Source: Ruminococcaceae bacterium UBA3329
Lineage (GTDB): Bacteria > Bacillota > Clostridia > Oscillospirales > Acutalibacteraceae
DNA length: 11,026 nt
Direction: 5' to 3'
Assembly (NCBI GenBank): GCA_002361875.1
Contig: DERX01000080.1
Location: forward strand, 1-11,026
The notes beneath the pieces were generated by a model. It ran no database searches. It worked only from the letters and a program-made list of their open reading frames with translations, and was not told the origin of the DNA. The position numbers were made by a program, and so were the translations under genes. Positions 1-5,172 of the stretch are shown here, piece after piece; within the stretch, counting starts at the first letter, position 1; every line of letters starts with the position of its first letter.

Positions 1-25
1 GCTCTCCCAGCTGAGCTATGCTCCC
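1..25 (-). tRNA. tRNA, 5' portion only (Val- or Ala-like), cut by window edge
   Basis: Read on the minus strand, this begins with the acceptor strand GGGAGCA, followed by TAGCTCAGCTGGGAGAGC, the classic D-stem and D-loop of a bacterial tRNA. Only the first 25 nucleotides are inside the window; anticodon, T-arm and 3' end lie beyond position 1. The GGGAGCA acceptor start fits tRNA-Val or tRNA-Ala of Clostridia, but the identity cannot be fixed without the anticodon. A good promoter lies about 38 bp upstream. Confidence 0.88.
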
Positions 26-62
26 ACGCTTTTGCTTGCTGCTGTGTTTCAGCGGCTCATAT

Positions 63-91
63 AAAATACCATAAAAAAACGAGGATGTCAA
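63..91 (-). promoter_or_regulatory. Promoter of the tRNA gene (TTGACA-N17-TATTTT)
   Basis: On the minus strand, positions 91-86 read TTGACA, a perfect -35, and 68-63 read TATTTT as -10, separated by exactly 17 bp. Transcription would start near position 55, giving a leader of about 30 nt before the tRNA. The A/T-tract-rich DNA just upstream (92-130) is the kind of sequence that works as an UP element, though that is inference. Confidence 0.7.
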
Positions 92-221
92 CACTTTTTT
101 TGAATTTTTTTCAACTTTTTAAAAATTTTTTCATAAAGCTGTAAGCCCACCGACCTTGCGGACTTTTTCTTTCGTCTTACATTTTATAAATATGCAGAAA
201 AAATCCGACAAAGAACCTAAA

Positions 222-503
222 TCAGCCATTTTCCTTTTTCTGTACGCATCCGTTGTATAATTCCTTCAGCTCGTTTACCTTTTCTATACATTTAGGACAA
301 ATCGGGAAATCCTCACAAAGTATATTTTTATTTCCGCAAAATTTACATATTTTTCTGCCGCTTTCTAATATTATTTTTTTATCTGTTACCGTTGCACGCA
401 CAAAATTCTCCGAGGAAAAGCCAAGCGCGTCGCGAGCCGCTTTCGGAATAACCACCCGTCCGTTTTTGTCAATAGACAAATAATATGTAGGCAGTTTCTG
501 CAT
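222..503 (-). CDS. SpoVT/AbrB-family DNA-binding protein with C-terminal cysteine cluster
   Basis: This is a 93-residue probable transcription factor. Residues 7-47 form a SpoVT/AbrB swapped-hairpin DNA-binding domain, with the signature LSIDKNGRVVIPKAARDALG followed by a strand ending IILES. Residues 53-72 carry C-x2-C (C53, C56), C63 and C69-x2-C72, a small zinc-ribbon-like tail seen in many clostridial AbrB relatives; zinc binding is inferred. Residues 73-85 are a short charged helix. The ATG at 503 follows an AGAGGG sequence 5-6 bp upstream. It is divergent from the XRE gene and their shared 124-bp spacer contains two matching inverted repeats, so joint or cross regulation is likely. Its -10 element is not clear. 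The targets cannot be told from sequence. No convincing terminator was found between its stop codon and the tRNA. Confidence 0.88.
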   Translation of the reverse strand: MQKLPTYYLSIDKNGRVVIPKAARDALGFSSENFVRATVTDKKIILESGRKICKFCGNKNILCEDFPICPKCIEKVNELKELYNGCVQKKENG

Positions 504-535
504 AAAATCCCTCTTTTACATACAATATATTCTTT

Positions 536-556
536 TTGACATTCACCGAATGTCAA
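536..556. promoter_or_regulatory. Operator 1: perfect 9-bp inverted repeat (TGACA-N9-TGTCA)
   Basis: TTGACATTC (536-544) and GAATGTCAA (548-556) form a perfect 9-bp inverted repeat around ACC. It lies between the divergent AbrB-like and XRE genes. The right arm covers the -35 region of the rightward XRE promoter, and on the minus strand it supplies a TTGACA hexamer that may serve the AbrB-like gene. A second site of the same geometry lies 56 bp to the right, centre to centre. Dyad symmetry fits a dimeric helix-turn-helix repressor such as the adjacent XRE protein. Confidence 0.7.
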
Positions 557-581
557 CCTCATACACAGTTTATCATATAAT
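551..581 (+). promoter_or_regulatory. Promoter of the XRE regulator gene
   Basis: A perfect -10 hexamer TATAAT lies at 576-581. The -35 region (551-558, TGTCAACC) matches consensus poorly and is embedded in the right arm of operator 1. A start of transcription near 588 puts operator 2 (590-614) right at the beginning of the transcript. A repressor on both sites would flank and block the promoter. Confidence 0.55.
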
Positions 582-589
582 TACTTCGT

Positions 590-614
590 AAATGACAAGC
601 ACTAAATGTCATTT
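590..614. promoter_or_regulatory. Operator 2: 8-bp inverted repeat (TGACA-N9-TGTCA)
   Basis: AAATGACA (590-597) and TGTCATTT (607-614) are exact reverse complements separated by 9 bp. The TGACA/TGTCA cores have the same 9-bp spacing as in operator 1, and both sites contain AATGTCA on the right side. The site lies between the TATAAT box and the ribosome binding site of the XRE gene, the usual place for autoregulation. It also covers the upstream in-frame ATG at 592, which argues against that ATG as the start. Confidence 0.65.
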
Positions 615-627
615 TCGGAGTATTTGT

Positions 628-867
628 ATGTTTACTAACAAATCCAAAGAAGGACTTAACAATCTGTGCGGCAAAAATATTGCAGTTTTAAGGAAAAATC
701 TTAATTTATCACAACGGCAGTTAGCGGATAAGCTGCAATTGCTCGGACTTGATATAGATAAAAACGCAATTCAGCGAATTGAATGCGGCAAACGGTTTGT
801 GACAGACATTGAGCTGTCCGCTTTTTCCAAAGCCTTTGACACCGCTATAGAAAATTTGATAAAATAA
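628..867 (+). CDS. XRE/Cro-CI-family helix-turn-helix regulator
   Basis: This is a 79-residue single-domain DNA-binding protein. Residues 16-73 make up an HTH_3 fold: NIAVLRKNLNLSQRQLADKL holds helices 1-2, followed by LDIDKNAIQRIECGKRFVTD, which includes the recognition helix, and then the closing helices ELSAFSKAFDTAIENLI. There is no sensor, peptidase or membrane domain, so it probably acts as a small dimeric repressor. I chose the ATG at 628 because GGAG sits at 617-620 with 7-bp spacing; the in-frame ATG at 592 has no ribosome binding site and lies inside operator 2. The gene is divergent from the AbrB-like regulator, and paired operators at its promoter suggest autoregulation. It ends in its own terminator, so it is monocistronic. 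Its other targets are unknown. Confidence 0.9.
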   Translation: MFTNKSKEGLNNLCGKNIAVLRKNLNLSQRQLADKLQLLGLDIDKNAIQRIECGKRFVTDIELSAFSKAFDTAIENLIK

Positions 868-873
868 ATATGC

Positions 874-910
874 ACCCGTTTAGATTCTTTCTGAACGGGT
901 AATTATTTTT
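874..910 (+). terminator. Intrinsic terminator of the XRE gene
   Basis: ACCCGTT (874-880) pairs with AACGGGT (894-900), extended inward by TAG/CTG with one G-U pair, with a 7-nt loop ATTCTTT. The T-rich run AATTATTTTT follows. It begins 7 bp after the stop codon. Confidence 0.85.
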
Positions 911-941
911 ATTAAATTACAGTTTAGATTTAACATTTTTG

Positions 942-970
942 TTGATAATCACAGCAATATTTGGTAGAAT
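942..970 (+). promoter_or_regulatory. Promoter of the surface-protein gene (TTGATA-N17-TAGAAT)
   Basis: TTGATA at 942-947 and TAGAAT at 965-970 each match the vegetative sigma-factor consensus at five of six positions, with ideal 17-bp spacing. Transcription should start near 977, giving a leader of about 25 nt that contains the AGGAGA ribosome binding site (991-996). No operator-like dyad is seen here. Confidence 0.75.
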
Positions 971-1002
971 AGCTTTAATTAGTTTGTTTGAGGAGAATTA
1001 TA

Positions 1003-4000
1003 ATGAAAAAGATTATCAGTTTAATTTTAACAGTGCTTATGCTTTCTTCATCAATACTCTGTGTTGATGTTTCGGCATTTACCGCCGAAGGCACAATCAC
1101 CAACCGTGCCGAGTGGCTGTCACAGCTCGCAAAAACCTTTGAAATGACAGTTGAAAGCGACAATTATCCCGACAACTATTTTTCCGACCTTGCAGAAGAT
1201 TCAAAGTATTATTACGATGTTCTTCTTGCTGTTGAGTTCGGTGTAGTTGATGTTGAAGCGGGTGGCTCTGTTAATCCCGAGGGCGATATTACAAGAGAAT
1301 TTGCGGCGCAGACGCTGAATTTCTGTTTGCAATATGAGCTTGAGGGTGCAGATGACGCAAATTTTCAATACACATTTACTGACTTTGCGAAATGTGAATA
1401 TCCTGTTGATGACCAAGTTGCCGTAAACAGGGGCTGGTTTAAACTTGATGCAAGCAATAATTTTTCTCCTGAAAAAACCGTAACGGCAGAAGAAATTGAC
1501 ATTATGTTAACTGATGCAGAGGAAACCGTTAAGGGCGATGAGATTGATGAAAATTACAACAGTACATACGAATTCAGCAAGGATGTAGTAGAAATCCCGA
1601 GCAGCTCCGCAGTTGAATTTATTGACGAGACTCATATAATTATTTACGATACAAGTGTAAGCCTTAAAAACGGTGACACATTTGTTGTGTATTCCAATGA
1701 AATTCCGCTTGTTTACCAAGCAAGCGAGGTAACGGCAGCCGAAGATTGCATAACAGTTACAGTGTCCGAAACAGCAGATGAGGATGCAGTTACGGCTGTT
1801 GATATTCGAAGCGTTGTTGATGTTGACGCGAATGACTTTATCCCTGCTGAAGGGGTAGAGGTTGTTGAAAGTCCGGCACCTGCGCAAACAAAAGCCAAGG
1901 CAAAAGCAATAGCAGCAAAACATGAAATTAGCTTGAAAGCAAAAATTCCTTTGCGTGCCGGTAATTCAATAAATCTTAATGTTAAAATTTCAGATATTAA
2001 AATATCGACCAAATTGGACTCTGGAAATAAAAAAATGACCGCAAAGCTTGACTGTAAATTATCATTAGGAGTAAGCGCTGAATTTAATTCTTCAGAGCTT
2101 GTTGATGATATTAACAAGAGTGATTTAAATTTAGGAGAGTTTCCCGTTGCCGGTATAGGATACATTAAAGTTGAGCCTAAAATTGAACTGTGCGGCAAAA
2201 CAGAATTTAAACAAACCTATAAAATAACAGCCGGCTTTACAAAAGATGAATCGGGCGTTCATAATATAGCGTCCTTTCACAAAGAAACCTTTACTTATAC
2301 TTTTGAAGGATCGGGCAAATTGGGAGTTAAAATAAGTGCAGGCATTAAAATTCTTACCGCTAAGGCGGGAGTTTATTTTGAAATCGGTGTAAAAGCAAAG
2401 GCTTCCGCCGAAAGCTCTAAAGACGCGAATAATGTTTCAACTTATTGCTTAACGCTGAGTGCATATTTGTATTCCAATGTCGGTTTTGAATGTAAAATAA
2501 ATATTTTATTTTTCAAATTCAGCGGAAAAAGTGAATGGAAAATATATAATGAAAAGAACAGCCCCTTAAGGCTTTATTTCCATTTTGAAAACGGCAAACG
2601 TGTTGACGCCTGCACGGTAGGCAGTAAAACAGAAACAAAATATGTTACTCCAAGCTCTTCACAGTACGGCTCTGTTTACGAGGACAATATAAGCGATACA
2701 AGCAATATTGTTTCATCGGGAGATTTTAAAATAAGCACTCTTAACGGCACTGCAGCTATTAAAGAATATACAGGCTCTGCTAAACGCCTGTCTATTCCGG
2801 AATATATAAACGGTAATAAAATTATCTATATTAACAGATATGCTTTCAGCAGTTGCAACTCGCTTACAAGCGTAACCATCCCTGACAGCGTAACAAGTAT
2901 CGACATCGGTGCTTTCTCACATTGCTCTTCGCTTACAAGCGTAACAATTCCCGACAGTGTAACATATATCGGCAGTGATGCTTTCTACAATTGCACCTCG
3001 CTTGCAAGTGTAACCATTCCTAACAGCGTGACAAGTATAGGCTATGATACTTTCGAATATTGCAGATCACTTACAAGCATAACAATTCCTAACAGTGTAA
3101 CAAGTATAGGTGATGATGCTTTCAGCTTTTGCACCTCGCTTACAAGCGTAACAATTCCTAACAGTGTGACATATATTGGTTATGCTACTTTCAGAAATTG
3201 CACCTCGCTTACAAGCATAACAATTCCCGACAGTGTTACAAGTATAGGCTATAATGCTTTCTGTCATTGCACCTCAATGGAAAACATTTATGTGAGTTCA
3301 GGAAATAAAAACTACTGTGATATAGACGGCGTATTATTTAATAAAGCTGCGACGGAGCTTATACAATATCCTATCGGTAATACAAGAATATCATACGATA
3401 TCCCCGATAGCGTAACAAGTATCGGCAGTGATGCTTTCTACAATTGCACCTCGCTTGCAAGTGTAACCATTCCCGACAGTGTAACAAGTATATACGGTAA
3501 TGCTTTCATCGGTTGCGATAATTTAACAATTTACGGTAACAGTGATTCTTATGCAAAAACCTATGCAAAAGAGAATGATATTCCTTTTATAGCTTTAAAC
3601 GGCACAGCAACGGACACAATATCAACCCCCATACTTTCAAAGGCTGTTAATACATCAAAGGGTGTCGCTGTTACCTGGAGCGAGGTAAGCGATGCTGAAT
3701 CGTATAATGTTTACCGCAAAACATCCGGCACCTCCTGGGAAAAAATTGCAACGGTTACAGGCACATCTTACATTGATTCCAATGCAGTAAGCGGAACAAA
3801 GTATACATACACCGTCCGTGCCGTTAAAGGCGACACTTTAAGCGGCTTTGACTCGACAGGCATTTCCTGTCTTTACCTTTCCCGTCCCGAACTTAAAGTT
3901 GCAAGCAAAAAAGGCTATGTTTCTATCACTTGGAACAAAACGGGCGGAGCAAAAGGATATTATGTATACCGCAAAGCTCCGAATGATAAATCCTGGGTAA

Positions 4001-4899
4001 AAATTGCAGCCGTAACAGGCACTGCCTACAACGACAAAAATGTAAAAAGCGGCACTAATTATGTATATACCGTAAGAGCATTTAACGGAAATGTAAACAG
4101 CTCGTTCCATTCAGGCGTAGCAATCAAATATCTTGCGCAGCCAACCTTCAGAGCGTCAGTCAAAAACGGCTATGTTGCGGTTTCCTGGAATAAGGTCGCA
4201 GGCGCAACGGGATATTATGTATACCGCAAGGCAGGCAATGCAAAGTCCTGGACAAGAATTGCCACAGTTACAGACACTGCATACAATGATAAGAGCATCA
4301 AGAGCGGTACAGATTATGTATATACCGTAAGAGCATTCAACGGCAATTTCAGCAGCTCATACCACTCAGGACTCACTGTTAAATATCTTGCTCAGCCTAC
4401 ATTCAAGGTGTCAAACGGAAACGGTTATGTTGCAGTTACCTGGAGTAAGGTAGCAGGTGCGAAAAGCTATTATGTTTATCGCAAAGGTCCGAACGATAAA
4501 TCATGGGTAAGAATTGCAACTGCAACGGGTACATCTTACAATGACAAAAATGTTAAGAGCGGCTCAAATTACACTTACACCGTGAGAGCCTACAACGGCA
4601 AAGCGTGCAGCTCATTCCATTCAGGCGTAGCAATAAAATACCTTGCAAGACCTACCTTTAAGGTAGCAAACAAGAGTAAGAATGTTACAGTTGCCTGGAG
4701 CAAGGTAGCAGGTGCAAAGGGGTATTATGTATACCGCAAGGCAGGTAATGCAACCTCTTGGACAAAAATTGCAACTGTGACGGGCACATCTTATGTGGAT
4801 AAAAATGTTAAAAAAGGCATAAAATACACCTACACCGTAAAAGCATATAACGGAAAATACAACAGTGCATATCATAAAGGTTTAACGGTTAAGCATTAA
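1003..4899 (+). CDS. Large exported surface protein: SLH-like, BspA-type LRR and five fibronectin III domains
   Basis: This is a 1298-residue secreted protein. The start is ATG 1003, with AGGAGA 6 bp upstream; the in-frame TTG at 988 would cover that site. Residues 1-25 are a signal peptide (MKKII, hydrophobic core, VSA cleavage). Residues 35-113 and about 120-178 resemble S-layer-homology modules (a YFSDL turn, then GDITREFAAQ), suggesting attachment to secondary wall polymers. Residues 185-280 are a small beta-rich module. Residues 290-305 are an Ala/Lys-rich linker. Residues 305-540 are a beta-rich region I do not recognise. Residues 571-866 are BspA-type LRRs (LRR_5, 23-residue repeats SLTSVTIPDSVTSIG) with a C-terminal cap. 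Residues 874-1298 are five fibronectin type III domains. No LPXTG motif or C-terminal membrane segment is present. Such proteins usually mediate adhesion or binding of host or dietary ligands, but the ligand cannot be inferred. It is monocistronic. Confidence 0.9.
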   Translation: MKKIISLILTVLMLSSSILCVDVSAFTAEGTITNRAEWLSQLAKTFEMTVESDNYPDNYFSDLAEDSKYYYDVLLAVEFGVVDVEAGGSVNPEGDITREFAAQTLNFCLQYELEGADDANFQYTFTDFAKCEYPVDDQVAVNRGWFKLDASNNFSPEKTVTAEEIDIMLTDAEETVKGDEIDENYNSTYEFSKDVVEIPSSSAVEFIDETHIIIYDTSVSLKNGDTFVVYSNEIPLVYQASEVTAAEDCITVTVSETADEDAVTAVDIRSVVDVDANDFIPAEGVEVVESPAPAQTKAKAKAIAAKHEISLKAKIPLRAGNSINLNVKISDIKISTKLDSGNKKMTAKLDCKLSLGVSAEFNSSELVDDINKSDLNLGEFPVAGIGYIKVEPKIELCGKTEFKQTYKITAGFTKDESGVHNIASFHKETFTYTFEGSGKLGVKISAGIKILTAKAGVYFEIGVKAKASAESSKDANNVSTYCLTLSAYLYSNVGFECKINILFFKFSGKSEWKIYNEKNSPLRLYFHFENGKRVDACTVGSKTETKYVTPSSSQYGSVYEDNISDTSNIVSSGDFKISTLNGTAAIKEYTGSAKRLSIPEYINGNKIIYINRYAFSSCNSLTSVTIPDSVTSIDIGAFSHCSSLTSVTIPDSVTYIGSDAFYNCTSLASVTIPNSVTSIGYDTFEYCRSLTSITIPNSVTSIGDDAFSFCTSLTSVTIPNSVTYIGYATFRNCTSLTSITIPDSVTSIGYNAFCHCTSMENIYVSSGNKNYCDIDGVLFNKAATELIQYPIGNTRISYDIPDSVTSIGSDAFYNCTSLASVTIPDSVTSIYGNAFIGCDNLTIYGNSDSYAKTYAKENDIPFIALNGTATDTISTPILSKAVNTSKGVAVTWSEVSDAESYNVYRKTSGTSWEKIATVTGTSYIDSNAVSGTKYTYTVRAVKGDTLSGFDSTGISCLYLSRPELKVASKKGYVSITWNKTGGAKGYYVYRKAPNDKSWVKIAAVTGTAYNDKNVKSGTNYVYTVRAFNGNVNSSFHSGVAIKYLAQPTFRASVKNGYVAVSWNKVAGATGYYVYRKAGNAKSWTRIATVTDTAYNDKSIKSGTDYVYTVRAFNGNFSSSYHSGLTVKYLAQPTFKVSNGNGYVAVTWSKVAGAKSYYVYRKGPNDKSWVRIATATGTSYNDKNVKSGSNYTYTVRAYNGKACSSFHSGVAIKYLARPTFKVANKSKNVTVAWSKVAGAKGYYVYRKAGNATSWTKIATVTGTSYVDKNVKKGIKYTYTVKAYNGKYNSAYHKGLTVKH
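2860..3273 (+). repeat. Six tandem 69-bp (23-residue) leucine-rich repeats
   Basis: Six units start at 2860, 2929, 2998, 3067, 3136 and 3205, exactly 69 bp apart. They encode variants of S-L-T-S-V-T-I-P-D/N-S-V-T-S/Y-I-G-x-x-A/T-F-x-x-C. A partial unit precedes them and, after a non-repeat stretch containing DGVLFNKAATELIQYP, a further pair occupies 3400-3520. The second-position residue of each closing motif (FxxC) is highly variable, as in other BspA-type LRRs, where the variable face is exposed. Unit length can change by slippage or recombination without breaking the frame. Confidence 0.93.
2967..3020 (+). repeat. 54-bp exact direct repeat, copy 1 (within LRR array)
   Basis: Positions 2967-3020 are identical to 3420-3473. 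The stretch spans the end of one LRR (SDAFYNCT) and the start of the next (SLASVTIP). Other LRR units differ from each other at many synonymous sites, so complete identity over 54 bp points to a recent duplication or gene conversion. Confidence 0.9.
3420..3473 (+). repeat. 54-bp exact direct repeat, copy 2 (within LRR array)
   Basis: This is identical to 2967-3020 and lies 453 bp downstream, in the same reading frame (151 codons). It falls just after the non-repeat insertion in the LRR array. Confidence 0.9.
3622..4896 (+). repeat. Five tandem fibronectin type III repeats (258 + 4 x about 255 bp)
   Basis: Repeats begin at 3622, 3880, 4135, 4390 and 4645. Each encodes about 85 residues with the FnIII pattern P-x-L/F, VxWxKVxGAxxYYVYRK, W-x-(K/R)-IA, G-T-x-Y-x-D and Y-x-Y-T-V-(R/K)-A. 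Repeats 2 and 4 share PNDKSWV and SSFHSGVAIKYLA; repeats 3 and 5 share AGNAxSWT and (H)xGLTVK. This makes an A-B-A-B order with a 510-bp higher unit. Repeat 1 is the most divergent. Confidence 0.9.
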
Positions 4900-4924
4900 C
4901 CGCAATAAGAATATTCAAAAACAA

Positions 4925-4957
4925 CAGGGCATACCAAACGGTATGCCCTGAATTTGT
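4925..4957 (+). terminator. Stem-loop terminator after the surface-protein gene
   Basis: CAGGGCATACC (4925-4935) and GGTATGCCCTG (4940-4950) form a perfect 11-bp stem with loop AAAC, 25 bp after the stop codon. The following AATTTGTT is only a moderate U-tract, so termination on the plus strand may be imperfect. On the minus strand the tract GTTGTTTTTG is somewhat better. Confidence 0.75.
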
Positions 4958-4966
4958 TACAGAGGA

Positions 4967-5029
4967 CTTGATTTTATGTTCCGTTTACTCCCTCAATTAG
5001 GGAACGGAATAAAACGCTTCGCCGTCAAG
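4967..5029. repeat. Long imperfect palindrome/hairpin between surface-protein gene and metG
   Basis: TTCCGTT (4979-4985) pairs with AACGGAA (5003-5009); inside it CCCT (4990-4993) pairs with AGGG (4999-5002) around loop CAATT. Outside it TTTTA (4972-4976) pairs with TAAAA (5010-5014), and CTTGA (4967-4971) can pair with TCAAG (5025-5029) across a 10-nt bulge. A T-rich run, 5030-5045, follows. It may be a backup terminator for the surface-protein gene or a small palindromic insertion. It lies upstream of the metG promoter, so it is not part of the metG leader. Confidence 0.55.
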
Positions 5030-5079
5030 GTTCTTTTATTTTTTCATACTGTGCGGGTAATTTATTTTTATTAAACTCC

Positions 5080-5108
5080 TTGAAATAAAAGGAAATATTT
5101 AGTATAAT
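5080..5108 (+). promoter_or_regulatory. Promoter of the metG operon (TTGAAA-N17-TATAAT)
   Basis: TTGAAA (5080-5085) and a perfect TATAAT (5103-5108) are separated by 17 bp. Transcription would start near 5115, leaving a leader of only about 58 nt. That is too short for a T-box or SAM riboswitch, and no T-box GGTGG-type motif is present. The metG operon therefore appears to be expressed from a plain strong promoter. Confidence 0.8.
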
Positions 5109-5172
5109 AATTGTAGATTTGCGGTCAAAATATAGTAGACCCAAATATATATTTCAGAAAGGGGCGTTTTCT

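Noticed and set aside
120..221. Terminator or small RNA downstream of the AbrB-like gene
   Set aside because: Only a 6-bp stem with a G-U pair (AAGTCC/GGGCTT on the minus strand) and no U-tract after it; not enough to call.
592..627. Upstream in-frame ATG at 592 as start of the XRE gene
   Set aside because: It has no ribosome binding site and lies inside operator 2 only 4 bp from the expected transcript start; ATG 628 has GGAG at ideal spacing.
1057..1066. Cysteine at residue 20 of the surface protein as a lipobox
   Set aside because: SILC has Leu at -1, not Gly/Ala/Ser, and the signal peptide continues to a better VSA type I cleavage site.
1713..2198. 161-codon open frame antisense to the surface-protein gene
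   Set aside because: It is a shadow of the real gene: no ribosome binding site, no recognisable domain, and the sense frame encodes a long, coherent protein.
2860..3520. Regularly spaced repeats that could suggest a CRISPR or minisatellite
   Set aside because: The 69-bp period is in frame and encodes canonical 23-residue LRR units; there are no unique spacers between conserved direct repeats.
5119..5172. N-terminal extension of MetRS from a TTG at 5119
   Set aside because: There is no ribosome binding site, the extra 18 residues match nothing in the family, and AAAGGGG before ATG 5173 is clear.
5109..5172. T-box or SAM riboswitch in the metG leader
   Set aside because: The leader is only about 58 nt, has no T-box consensus motif and only a 4-bp possible stem (GGTC/GACC).
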